Of a DNA stretch of 64,000 bases, positions 22,425 to 33,108 are shown piece by piece. Where the stretch lies: positions 39,216-103,215 of the forward strand of contig MU621120.1 of NCBI GenBank assembly GCA_025399215.1. Reading direction: 5' to 3'. The notes below the pieces were generated by a model. It made no database searches. It was not told the DNA's origin and saw nothing but the letters and a program-made list of their open reading frames with translations. Each line of letters begins with the position of its first letter. Positions within the stretch are counted from its first letter, which is position 1. The translations under genes and the position numbers were made by a program. Origin of the DNA: Globomyces pollinis-pini (lineage: Eukaryota > Chytridiomycota > Chytridiomycetes > Rhizophydiales > Globomycetaceae).

Positions 22425-23056
22425 TTATTGCATACCTCGCTTTAAAGTTCCTAATATAACACGCTTACTACTCTCTTGTAATTCACCTAATAATTTGATC
22501 ACGGTAACGATTTACCTGCGATAAGCACTTCGTCAATGATGGCATAAGCTTGTTGGAAGTTGAATATAATCTATTGAGTGTTATTTCATAAAACATACAT
22601 CTAATTCACAAACATTCATGAACCATTTATCAAGTACTTCTACATATCGATGAATAATTTCTAACGTCAACAATTCATTCTCATCCATATCCGTTCCAGC
22701 AATAAAAAATAACGAAGCGTATCTTTTGAATTAAAAGCAACTTTCAATACCTTCGATAAACGACTTTAAATTCTTGAAGATCAGTAATTTCGGTGAATGA
22801 ATACCTTTGAATTCCAATACATTACACATTTTAGTTTTCCTTTGTAATACTGTAGTTGAAACTTCCTTTACAACCTTTGTTTTTTCCTTAGTTGACCAAT
22901 CTGAAGTAAACCATTTTGTTAAACGTATTTTTCCTGTTAATGAATGAATGAAAAGGGAATGCAACCTATCTATTAAATCTCATAGTCTACCTAATAAAGA
23001 TTAGACTTGACCAATTTACCTTGTCTTGATACTAGTAGTAAGAATTTTATGGCCAT
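22425..23056 (-). CDS. APS1: Clathrin adaptor AP-1 sigma subunit
   Basis: Small subunit of the AP-1 complex for clathrin transport between the Golgi and endosomes. Exons 23020-23056, 22805-22933, 22751-22772, 22599-22722, 22516-22570 and 22425-22486 give 142 residues. Family landmarks: [69 protein letters not shown] and the AP-1-type AGELQESSK. The first intervening sequence (22934-23019) consists of three consensus introns in a row. Exon 3 has only 22 nt. The protein stops soon after LKRG, about 15 residues earlier than many homologues; a further splice at 22424 is possible but not required. Confidence 0.93.
22934..23019 (-). other. Three abutting introns with no exon between (29, 25, 32 nt)
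   Basis: Read on the minus strand, 22991-23019, 22966-22990 and 22934-22965 each begin with GT and end with AG, and each has a TTAAT- or CTAAT-like site near its end. The junctions are exactly AG|GT. Only removal of all 86 nt restores the [11 protein letters not shown] sequence that every sigma subunit has. Confidence 0.75.
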
Positions 23057-23335
23057 CAAATTAATTGGAGTGAAAATTTTCCCAGTCAAGTTGTCAATAA
23101 CTTGTTTTGATTTGGATAAATTTGAACCAGTGAATGAATATTGATGACAGTTAATTGTATAGTGGATGTAATTGAGAAAGGTGCGCGAAATACTTGGATT
23201 GAATATTTGTAAAGGCATTAAAGTGATCAAGTTAAACAATGAATAAGCTTATTACAAGTCTTTAACGTGTTCAAATACATTCCATTTATTAATTTATGTT
23301 AGTCATGTGTCAATGTTGAAGTTTCCCCTTCTTTG

Positions 23336-24889
23336 ATGAATCTATCAAAGGATTCTAAAAAACATGCTGGGTTCTTTATCAAGCGATTTCTATCCTTTTA
23401 TTCAGTTAATACTCTGTTGACCATCTTATCAAAATACAAAAACTTCAAACTCTCTCAACTTATTTTCAACTTCAAGAACTTAAAGTCATCTATCGCTCTA
23501 GCACTCTTTCCTACTATTTATCAATTGCTAAAACTAATTATTCCCAATCATGTTCCAGTAAAATACAAAAATAATCGACTCGTCACTCATTTTGTCGCTG
23601 GTGGAATGGCATCCATTTGTCTTTACTTGGATCCAAATCAATCTAGAATTTCCAGCTTGTATACCATGATTATCGTTCGCACTTTACATTTCTTTATCCG
23701 TGCTTTAGTATTTAAACCAAACACAGTCAAGTCGATCAACCAAAACGACACGGAAAATAAGTTAATTCTTCGACCATTTCAATCAAACAAGGTTAAATAT
23801 ATTCAAAATGTGGTTAGCAAATGGGGAGATTGGATTGTGTGGTTATATGTAGCTTATCAAATCTGTTATATGGTAGTATTGCAACCCAACTATTTGTCTG
23901 TAAATCCAACTCAATGAATAACATCTTAGAAATCTTATGTCAAGTCTTTGAATGTTGTTATGAATCAACGATCAAAGTATGGAGATGATTTCTTAGATAT
24001 AATAGATGGGCTACAAGCACTCATCCTTTACCTTGTCAATCAAGAGCCTTCCAATCCATTGAATTGGATCCCAGCGCATAAATCTTCCAAGCAACATTTA
24101 ACAGACTTGATGGAAAAGTCAGATGTGACTGACTTGGTGAAAAAGTTGAGAAGCCTTTTAGAAATCTTTCCTGATAACGTCCATCATGAGCGCTTAGTGT
24201 GTGCATGTAGTCATCCTAAGCATTCATCTTGTGTTTTAGGAGCAGCAGATCAAGGTTTTGACTCGCTAATACTAATAAGTAGGACTGATGGTATTTAAAC
24301 AAATGTTGAAGCCATATCTGTTTCTGAATAGCGTATATTACCAATCTTTAAAAAAGTAGGTTAGTTTAATATTTAAATTGTTGAAGAAGTTGTACAAGCA
24401 TCGGATGAACAAAAGTGAGGAAGAGAAAACAACCAATCATACAGAATTGACAAACAAGCAGATGGTTGTAAAATGGTTAACAGATTCATTACGTTCTGTA
24501 ACAATGATATCTTCGTTCTGCGCTGTGGGAGCCTATTCTATCTGTGCATTACGACACACGTTTGGCAGAGAATTGATGGTAACGTATGGGTTGTCAGGCT
24601 GTTTAGCTACACCGACTATCCTGCTAGACAAACCGGGTCGACTATTGGAATTAAACAATTATGGAATGGGTAAGATTATAGAATCTTGGTGTTTGATTTT
24701 ACATGATAAAGTTGGGTTACAATATTCACGGTAATGGTGGAATTTTAGTTAAATATTAGTCCATTGGAAGTTTCTGTTATGATTCCTGTTTTCGGGGTCT
24801 TGGCTACTTTGTTGGAAGATTTTTCCTACACACCTACTGGGTTTGTTACCCCGATTTTATATTCGTATTATGGAATTAATAAACTGTGA
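23336..24889 (+). CDS. TMEM135-like membrane protein, copy C
   Basis: Five exons (23336-23899, 23930-24254, 24283-24332, 24360-24730, 24760-24889) separated by introns of 30, 28, 27 and 29 nt give 479 residues. The protein shares with copy B the LDPNQSRISSLYTMIIVRTLHF block, a KSYVKSLN segment at the same intron position, CACSHPKHSSC, LDKPGRLLELNNYGMGK and a final exon with VMIPVFGVLATLLE. Exon 3 is just 50 nt. The second intron starts GTTTTG, a weak donor. This is the most complete member of the local family and the best reference for it. Confidence 0.85.
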
Positions 24890-25100
24890 TGGATTCTTTC
24901 CAATAGTTATGGTTTGATAATGGAAAAAATGGTAACATCAACAGTATCATCAACTTATCTCTTCCTCCTTTTCTACTATGGATAACAGCATAACTCGTCT
25001 TGCAACTTTCTCATCGTAGCTCAATGGGTAAATCCTAATGTCTATGGAGTAATTACTTTTTACCAACAATTTTTCCATCATTTTCTTTTTTCCGCCCAAT

Positions 25101-25108
25101 TATAAAAG
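25101..25108 (+). promoter_or_regulatory. TATA box of the Zn-macro/SirTM gene
   Basis: TATAAAAG lies 25 bp before the ATG at 25133. The spacing implies a very short 5' leader, as seems usual in this compact genome. Confidence 0.5.
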
Positions 25109-25132
25109 TGTTCATTGTACACAGTCAACACA

Positions 25133-26854
25133 ATGAATACGAAAACATATCAATCTGCAATCGAGAAAAGTCTCGAAATACTGGTGAATGAGTATTCAAT
25201 AAGAGTCAATCAGAATCTGTCAGTAGATGATTTTCCAAAACAAGCTCATCGAGGAATCATCAATCAACTACTTTGTATTCGACCCCCAGAAGAAAACGAA
25301 ACGTTATTTCAAATTATGGACTCAATCCTAGCTTATGAAGCAAACAAGGATAGTATCGTGGATCCGTCATTCTTTAACTTTAATTCTTTTCAAAACAACA
25401 AGATATCATTGTATAGGGGAGATATTACAAAATTGAAGGTGAACTATATCACCAATGCAGCCAATTCAGAACTGTTAGGATGTTTTCAACCAACACATAA
25501 ATGTATTGATAATGTCATTCATACACAAGCAGGACCGCGATTAAGATTTGCTTGTATCAACCATAAACCTGAACATAAAATGATTGGAAATGCATTTGTG
25601 ACAGATGGTTTTAGCCTACCATCTACAAAGGTTGTACATACAGTTGGCCCTCAAGTCACTCCAAATATCATCCCTACCAAGTCGGAACAAGATCAATTGG
25701 CTTCTTGTTATAAATCTATAATGGAAAAAGTACTAGAAGATGAAATTGAAGATCCTTCTATTGCATTCTGTTGTATTTCCACTGGTCTTTTTGGATTTGA
25801 TCAAAAGTTAGCTACGACAATTGCAATTGAAACCATTTTTGAATTTTTATCAAATCATCAGCTAACTGGATGGAATATTATCTTTAATGTTTTCACCGAA
25901 AATGACATGAAATTGTATAAACGTAACCTTGAGATGAAGTTTGGTAAAGTTTTGGTCAATCAAGATACATATGAACGACAGCTGGCTAAAAGCAGGACAG
26001 CAATAGAAGAGTCGGATTATTTGTTAATCTCTGGTGCAGCAGGGTTAAGTGCCTCAGCAGGTTTAGATTACACGTCAGAAGATATCTTCAAGGTTCACTT
26101 TCCAATGATGCATAAGAAAGGATTCAAGAACTTTTATCAATTTATTGGATTTAATGATTGGAAATTATATTCAAATAATCCCGAAGGATTAAAGTGGGCC
26201 TATTACTTATCTCAAGTTAACCTAGCCAGATACAATTGGCCAAAATCAAAAGTTTATAAAGATCTACTAACACTTTTTCAAAGGTTTGAACCTGGAAATG
26301 CATTTATAACTACATCTAATGCTGATGGGATGTTTGAACAAAATGGCTTTCCTATTGAATCAATATATACCATTCAAGGTGATTATGGAAGATTACAATG
26401 CTTGAATAGATGTACTGAACATAGTTACTGGGATTCTAAACCCATTATTGATTCGTTACTACCAAAACTGAATCTAGATACATTTGAAATACCAGAAATG
26501 GAAGTACCAAAATGCACAAAGTGTAATGGTCCATTGATGTTAAATGTAAGAGGAGGAAATTGGTTCATTGAAACCCCATTTGTAACCCAGAAAACTCGTT
26601 TCGAAAATTGGAAAGAAAAGGTTATAAAGGATGTACAAGAAAATGGAAAGAAACTAGTCATTTTGGAAATAGGTGCAGGTTTTAACACCCCTTCCGTTCT
26701 ACGTTGGCCAAATGAAAAATTAGCACAAATGGATGGAGTGTATCTCTGTCGACTGAATCAACGCGATTATGCTATTGATGGAAATGGTTGCGGTATTCCT
26801 TTGGATGCTACTTCAGCAGTTGACTTAATCGTAAATGGAAGTTTACATGAATAA
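25133..26854 (+). CDS. Zinc-macrodomain fused to SirTM-class sirtuin
   Basis: Intronless gene of 573 residues with two linked domains. Residues about 75-280 are a macrodomain of the zinc-binding class: ITNAANSELLGCF, then PTHKCIDNVIH and AGPRLRFAC supply the Cys/His metal site. Residues about 290-570 are a sirtuin of the SirTM class: LISGAAGLSASAGLDY, TTSNADGMF and IQGDYGRLQC, where the usual sirtuin catalytic His is replaced by Gln, as known for SirTMs, and a CTKC zinc pair. SirTMs add ADP-ribose to proteins and the Zn-macro partner removes it; in bacteria the two are operon neighbours acting on a lipoylated carrier protein. Here one protein would write and erase the mark. Substrate in this organism unknown. 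Confidence 0.9.
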   Translation: MNTKTYQSAIEKSLEILVNEYSIRVNQNLSVDDFPKQAHRGIINQLLCIRPPEENETLFQIMDSILAYEANKDSIVDPSFFNFNSFQNNKISLYRGDITKLKVNYITNAANSELLGCFQPTHKCIDNVIHTQAGPRLRFACINHKPEHKMIGNAFVTDGFSLPSTKVVHTVGPQVTPNIIPTKSEQDQLASCYKSIMEKVLEDEIEDPSIAFCCISTGLFGFDQKLATTIAIETIFEFLSNHQLTGWNIIFNVFTENDMKLYKRNLEMKFGKVLVNQDTYERQLAKSRTAIEESDYLLISGAAGLSASAGLDYTSEDIFKVHFPMMHKKGFKNFYQFIGFNDWKLYSNNPEGLKWAYYLSQVNLARYNWPKSKVYKDLLTLFQRFEPGNAFITTSNADGMFEQNGFPIESIYTIQGDYGRLQCLNRCTEHSYWDSKPIIDSLLPKLNLDTFEIPEMEVPKCTKCNGPLMLNVRGGNWFIETPFVTQKTRFENWKEKVIKDVQENGKKLVILEIGAGFNTPSVLRWPNEKLAQMDGVYLCRLNQRDYAIDGNGCGIPLDATSAVDLIVNGSLHE

Positions 26855-27566
26855 TCTAATTGCGTAATATAATTTGAATTGTATTGAATCAGTAATTGTT
26901 TTGAATTCTATAATAAATGTTTTAATAGTATACTTGATCATTACAATGAGAAATACCATGATGTTGTTTTACATCCTATTGATTTCAACAACTAGCTATA
27001 AGAAAAAACTCTATGTCATATAGGTCCAGTCATATACACGATTCTGTTAAGAATGTGGATGCCATTTTGTCAAAGAATCAACACACGTTTAAGTGTTTCA
27101 AGCGGAAATTCGAAACCTTGCGTTATTATCAGTTGCGTTCTCTCCCGACTGTGTCCAACCGGTGGTCCAACTGCATCTCAATCATATTATTATTGTTTGA
27201 TACACGAGAGCCATTATCTTTGGTAGATTTGTAGTAACTTTTACTGGTATGATACACAAGAACCATTATCTTTAACCATTATCTTTGGTAGATTCGTAAT
27301 GACTTTTACAGGCTTAGACTTACACAACAAGTTTTAGGTGGCATGCAAAGGAAAAAGTGTCATTCTCAAATTGAACAATTCTGCTCAACTGGTATAAAAG
27401 TGACACGTTCGATACCACATAATGATCATTGTAGACACTAAACACACATACACAACCTTCATCTGCATTAGCGAATAAGGTTGGAATACGACAATAAAGA
27501 GAAATAGTTAGGATAAATCATGTTGCACTTGTTCATTCATGTATAACTAGACGTCATCTCATAAAA
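26855..27566. other. Intergenic region with a short direct repeat
   Basis: 712 bp. No convincing gene; a 73-codon ORF at 27013-27234 has no recognisable features. A repeat lies at 27198-27309. Confidence 0.5.
27198..27309 (+). repeat. Imperfect direct repeat (about 50 bp unit)
   Basis: Two copies of a unit with GATACACGAGAGCCATTATC / GATACACAAGAACCATTATC, followed by CTTTGGTAGATT and GTAATGACTTTTA. The second copy has an extra internal doubling of AACCATTATCTTT. Confidence 0.75.
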
Positions 27567-29797
27567 TCAATCGCTAAGACTAGACTGTGCTTGAACTTCT
27601 AAATCCCAAATACCAACAACGCCCAATGAATCGAAAAAATCCGGAACAGTCTCCTTTGAAATCATTTGAACATTAGCCAAGTCAGAGTCGTCAGTTTCAA
27701 CCATACCTTGGCCTTGGTGGATAATGAATCGTTCAATAGTCTTTCCTTGAAAGAACTCGCGGCAATTTTCATGCTGCCCGTTATATCCTCGCAGAGGCAT
27801 TGCGGTCTTGCGGTTACAGTAGAACCTACGATAATCGGTTGTAGAAATTGCCATTTCAGTGTCCAGCCGTTTGTTAAACTTGCATTGAATCACATTGTAG
27901 ACTGTCTTTCTGGATTTGGTTATCGCTACGACAAGATCAGGACCTAGCATTAAAGATGAACGTGTGAATTACCCGCATAGATGTCCGGCAAGAAAACGAT
28001 ATATCCGTCATTCATACATACTAAATCGTTTTGATTAGCGGCAGCGTCTAAGGAGCCGCGGGCAATGCGGAATGGTTGTCCTTGAGCCTTTGCGTCAAAG
28101 TAAAACTTGATCAATACCAGGTACTCAAAGTGGAACCCGGTCATTGAACAATTTAACGAGTTCTTCATCTGAAGGAAAAACTGGTCCTTAAAAAGGGATC
28201 TGTCCATCAAAGAGTTTGACGAGTCCTTGATAAACTGGTCCGATATCTCTTGAGGTGTAAACAGGGCAAGTATGGCTTCGACAATCGCCGGTTCCAACAG
28301 GACAATGTAATTCCTATATCGGTAGGATGTTAAATATCCAATGCCAACGTTGATCAGATCAGCGGCATCAAAATCACTCACTTCAATGCACGCAACTTTT
28401 CCAAGCAGATATGAAACCACAGCATCCAACACCAGTGTGTAGTAAGTTTCCCCTCTCCAAGACTGTAGACATTTCTGGAGACATTTCTCCTCCCAATTTC
28501 TGATTGGATAATACTTGTGTTGCGGATCCGACAATATGTTTTCTAGCATTGTCACCGCATCTCCAAGGGCCTTATCGTCAGTAACCAAACAGTCAAGGAC
28601 ATATGCAACAAAACCGGGCCGTCCATTTACGAACAGAGGATTGTCCGACAGTAACGCGGCAGTCTCGCAGGCATTGGGTTTTTGAGCGGATAGCAACACA
28701 CGGCTTGAATAGTTCAGTACTTCATTCTTGGTCATTGGACTAAAATCGCTAACTAAGCTGAAGTTTCGAGCTGACTCTTTAAAGCAGGACGCACCCATCA
28801 GATCTCTCAAGGCACCAAATTCAATGCTAGTGCCAGCGACAACCAGCCTATTACCAAAAGCAGAATCCATTTCCATCCAGAGTGGTTTAAAGACTGTCCG
28901 TGCAGCGGAATACGCACTCTTTCCAAAAAGAGCAGGGCCACTCATTGATGCCTGTATATTATCGATAACAACCATCTTTGGTCTTTTTAAAACAGCATGT
29001 GGCTTGAACAAGGATGTAAAGTTCATGTTGCAGAGATGCACATACAAATCATGGAAGATATCCTTGCCAAAAACAAGTGTCGGGTGGATCTGAGCCAAGA
29101 GAAGCATGGGAGGAGTGAGTAGCTCTTCGAAGTGTGTATAGATCATCAGCCTCGCACAAATCAGCCACTGCAAATACATCCAGTAATCTTCCCGCTGGTA
29201 ATTATCAACAGTATCGGCTAGGCATTTTTCCAAATCTTTACTGCCGGTTTGATATTGACTATTACAAGTAAGATACAGTCCAGGAGTCTTGAACATCTCT
29301 TCATACACCCTTCTGGTTTTTCCAGCACCGCTAACGGCCAAAAGCACCTTTGGTACAGGTTCATCATCAACGAGAATGGGTTTGGTCAGTCTCTCGTTGA
29401 GGTCCATTTCAAGGCAGGTTCTCTTAAACTCCGCCTTATAGTTAATAGTGTATCCCAACATAAAGTTTGGGAACTCGTTTTCCATGAATGATTCATAATC
29501 AAACGTCTTTTGGACGTCAATCCGAACTTTGTTCTCAATCAACTTTTTATAGATTGCACTTTTTCTTTCAAGATCGTTGTAGCAATTATCTAAAGCATTG
29601 TAACACTTATCGACTTCCTTCTGGTGGTATAAGAACCACTCGTCTTTAAGAGAGAAACCAGGATTTTCTTGTTTCCACTTTTCCAAAGCTTCTTTTGCTA
29701 CTTCCATAGCAGTTTCCGCTTTCTCGATAAAAGTTTGCGCTTTCTCCATAGCAGCTTTTGCATTCTTTCTTCTTTGTAGTAATTCCTGTGGGTTCAT
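27567..29797 (-). CDS. Crinkler (CRN)-type NTPase with C-terminal REase-like nuclease domain
   Basis: Two exons (27973-29797 and 27567-27943) joined across a 29-nt intron give 733 residues. The N-terminus is a charged coiled coil of about 80 residues. A P-loop is seen as AVSGAGKTR with a Walker-B-like KMVVIDN and the family phrase GLYLTCNSQ. After the intron the restored AGPDLVVAIT and VIQCKFNKR form the PD-(D/E)xK-like nuclease core. This NTPase plus REase layout is that of the CRN/RHS-type proteins, known as effectors or selfish-element proteins in chytrids, oomycetes and some protists. No secretion signal or LFLAK motif is present. The gene is visibly less AT-rich than its neighbours and has only one intron, which hints at a different history. 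Start set at the first ATG; the frame is open a few codons upstream. Confidence 0.85.
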
Positions 29798-30247
29798 CTT
29801 TGATGGCAAAAAAATATTTTTACGATACTGGAATATTTATCAGATTACTGACTGATCTCAACCTGCAGATGATTATATTACATTTGCGTTGTGATTCATA
29901 TGAGAATGGATACAGTAAAGAATGAAACGACGGTGAACAATATACGTGTTTATGGATCTAAATTTATTATCTTTAACGATTCACATTAGAACTCACACTA
30001 TGTATAATTGCACCATTTGTGGTCGTGCATTTGCGATAACGAACCCCTGTCGAAACCAAACTGGCAGCAAACTGTTTAGATACCGTGGTTGTAGTCCTAC
30101 ATTTGTAAAATTAGGTTGATCCTTGTCAGATTACGACACGTCAGAATCTCATTCACTACCAATAAAAGCTTATTATTATCAATAACAACCATTAATACTC
30201 TGTGGTTTACAATCTTTCAGATTGAATTTCTTCAACTTTTTTTTTCA
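29798..30247. other. Divergent promoter region
   Basis: 450 bp between the CRN-type gene and the TAF3-like gene, AT-rich, no ORF or RNA gene recognised. Confidence 0.5.
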
Positions 30248-31995
30248 ATGGCTTCAATCACTTTTGGAAGAGAGTTGTTATCGGTTTGTATTGCTCAATT
30301 GCTCTCAAATGCTGGAGCAGATAGAATACATGCTAGGTAAACAAGTTGTTTAATAGTAAAGTTGTCATGATGCGTTAGTTGATATCCTACAGAGTTATTT
30401 ATCATTAATGGCAAAGAAAGCAACAGATGCTGCAGCACTCTCTGGTAGACAGTCAGGTTAGTATTTTGATTTCAACCTAACTGTTTTTAGTCTGTTTATT
30501 AGATATTATCCATTCTTTAGACTATGTTGATATTCATCCAAAAATGTTGGTCAAATATCTGGATGATATTAAACCATATAAAAATATCTTCAAGTTCCCG
30601 AGAGAAGAACCTGCCTCGTTTCCTATTAGTGAGTATGGGATATATGTAATCTAATTATTGTAGATCTGCTAATGTTACAAAGCGAAGTCCAAAGCCAAGA
30701 CACATCCCTACCAATAAATCAAAAACCGGAATCACAAAAAGATGACATGCTTATCGACCAACCACCAATAGAAACGAACCAAGACATAAAATTGGAAGAT
30801 GTGGAAATGAAAACTGAGGAAGAATATGATAAAGAGAACGTAGAACCATGTCCATTTCCACCGTACCCTACCAAAGAGGATGAAAATTTTGTTATTGTAC
30901 CAGAAGCACAAGTCCCATCATGGGAGATTTTACTGGCAGAAGCTGTTGAACATGATGTAGTTGAATCCAAACCAGAAGAGAATCCTTATTTTAAATCACT
31001 TCCATTTGAATATGCCAATGAAACTTTTCTTTCAACATATATGCCTGTCAAGGGCAATGGTGATATACCGAAAGTGAATAATGATATACAAGGTAAACAA
31101 TTTTTTTTTAAACGTCATAGAATTAAATGATTTGCTGGTAAATGCTATGGAAGCAAATCAAGTCCCAATTGACTCAAAGATACGTCCTCCAATTCCAATA
31201 GAAGATTTATTGAATTTACTATCTATCCGAACAAGTTATGGAACCAGTATACCAGAAAACAATAGTAGTGGATATGAATCAAAAAGCATTTTACAGGATT
31301 TGTTGTTGTTAAAACTACCTGGTTGCCATACATTATTTGGAGGTGAAAAACTACCTGATGATGGTAAAATATTGGATGAATTGGTTGGAGTTTCAAGGAA
31401 AAAGAAAGAGAAAGAAAGAGGTTAACTGAAATTTAATTAATTTATAATAGATTCTGGGCAAGGGAAAGCACCTGTGAAAATGTCGGCTGCCAAATTAGCT
31501 AAACGAGAAGCAGCATTAGCGCAGAAACTAGAGGCAAGTCAGGGGTCAGCTGCTGTTGGAGTAGATACTCCTGTAGCAATGAAAGTGGAGGATGAAGATT
31601 CTTATGGAATCTTCTCTAGTCAATCAATATCAGGCAAAGTCGGATCCACTGCAGATACCAATTCCAATTACTCCAATTCACCACCATCTTATCGACCAAT
31701 ATTACCAAAACCGAACGTAGGTAAAAAAACGGTACCAGTGACGCCCATACCCAACACTACTCCAACTAAAGTGATTCCAAAAGTAAATACTAGTATTCCA
31801 ATCAAGACCAACAGAACTTCCCCCGCTTCAGGTCCGTCACCTGTAGAGATAACTAATTGTATCTGTATTCATCCAAGTGCAGATCATGGAGGCTTTATGA
31901 TATGTTGCGATCAGTGTAATGTGTGGTTCCATGGCCAATGTGTGAATGTATTGTCTACAGTGTCCAGTTGGACATGTATGCGTTGTCATAACTGA
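30248..31995 (+). CDS. TAF3-like TFIID subunit (histone fold plus PHD finger)
   Basis: Six exons (30248-30336, 30395-30456, 30503-30628, 30664-31092, 31121-31420, 31451-31995) give 516 residues. The N-terminus SITFGRELLSVCIAQLLSN starts a bromodomain-associated histone fold that spans exons 1-3 and ends DYVDIHPKMLVKYLDDI. A long acidic and Pro-rich middle follows. The C-terminus is a PHD finger: CICIHPSADHGGFMICCDQC, WFHGQC, WTCMRC. Histone fold at one end and PHD at the other is the layout of TAF3, which reads H3K4me3 and anchors TFIID. Intron 1 (58 nt) seems to use an acceptor ending AGAG, which is unusual; a similar one is seen in the KAT6-like gene. Confidence 0.85.
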
Positions 31996-32079
31996 TTGGA
32001 TATTAAAGAAAATAAAATGTAATGTTGAAATATGTACATTTGATTCATTAACAGGAGAATATATTAAGTGTAATCACAA

Positions 32080-32374
32080 TTAATCGTCAATCTTTTCCAA
32101 AGGAGGACCACAAGGTTGTACCATTGTCTACCAATTAACCATCTAAATTTACCTCTACAAACCGAGCTCGAAGACGCATGATACTTTTATTTTCCGCTAC
32201 GGCCATATGAGCAATTAAAGAATTATGACCGACATAAGAAGCTAGAGAATCTCTATGTTGAGCTTGTAGCCATTCACTAACCGATCAAATCTACTGATCT
32301 TACTAACGATTTGTATCAGCATGTCCAGTTCCATTGAATTTCGCTTGAAGATGTTCAACTTGTGTAGTATTCAT
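32080..32374 (-). CDS. SF3B5: Splicing factor SF3b 10-kDa subunit
   Basis: Small subunit of the SF3b complex, part of U2 snRNP, which holds the branch site. Exons 32304-32374, 32153-32276 and 32080-32127 with introns of 27 and 25 nt give 80 residues. Family landmarks: VEHLQAKFNGTGHADTNRYEW, QHRDS, GHNSL, AVAEN and MVQPCGPP. It is complete and of normal size. Too small and interrupted to show up as a long ORF. It is of interest that this splicing component comes from a genome with extremely short introns, but nothing unusual is seen in the protein itself. Confidence 0.95.
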
Positions 32375-32442
32375 TAAAGATGAAAAAAACTTTTTAGAAT
32401 TTCTAATTTCATTGAATTTGATAGGTACCAAGTTTTGACGAG

Positions 32443-32976
32443 ATGATGAGAAAAGGATCACGACAATCCAGTATTGGTATGAATTCCCCTATTCGTAACC
32501 AATCCGTATTTACAAACATTCTTGAAAATGTAGGATTTCAAACAGATTTAAAATCCAATCCAACATCACCATTAAAATCAATAATCGAAATTAGAAATTT
32601 AAAAACAAATAGTGTACAAGAAACGTTAATATGTAAATTTATTAAAATATTATTGAATTGTAATCAAGAGGATCAAAATTGTTGTATTATAGTGATTGGA
32701 GATTCAACTGCCATTGTACATTTCATTCTCATCAATGGTTTTTATTTATATTTTTTTGAATTTACCTTTTATTTAGTTGATTTGAATGATTTGATATTAG
32801 GTCATTGGTATCGATTTGAAAATATTAGATCTAAAATGGTAAATGGTTTTATTTATATTGTATCGGATCCATTTGAATTTAAACATATTGAACCTGATGA
32901 TCCGATTGTAGATCAACCTATCAATTTTAATTTGAATATTTCAAATATTGAATATCAACAATATTACTATTCGTGA
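32443..32976 (+). CDS. Putative OB-fold nucleic-acid-binding protein
   Basis: Open across its whole length, but removal of a 39-nt intron (32738-32776) gives a better OB-like strand pattern: CCIIVIGDSTAIVHF, then VDLNDLILGHWYRFENI, then NGFIYIVSD. The result is 164 residues. The N-terminal 40 residues are Ser/Asn-rich. The layout is like small ssDNA-binding OB proteins such as SOSS-B, but the match is only to the general pattern, and the assignment is tentative. The 39-nt segment is rich in Phe and Tyr codons if translated, atypical for the domain. Confidence 0.55.
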   Translation: MMRKGSRQSSIGMNSPIRNQSVFTNILENVGFQTDLKSNPTSPLKSIIEIRNLKTNSVQETLICKFIKILLNCNQEDQNCCIIVIGDSTAIVHFILINGFYLYFFEFTFYLVDLNDLILGHWYRFENIRSKMVNGFIYIVSDPFEFKHIEPDDPIVDQPINFNLNISNIEYQQYYYS

Positions 32977-33108
32977 TGGATCTAACGTAATGGATCATTT
33001 TGAAATATACAATTACAATAAAACAAAACTCTTTAAATTGGATAATGTTGAGATTTTACCATTTATCAATTCATATTTATTATTAAAGAAAAAAAACACG
33101 GTCAAAGA

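Noticed and set aside
28728..29491. Plus-strand ORFs opposite the CRN-type gene
   Set aside because: Shadows of the coding strand; no start context or motif.
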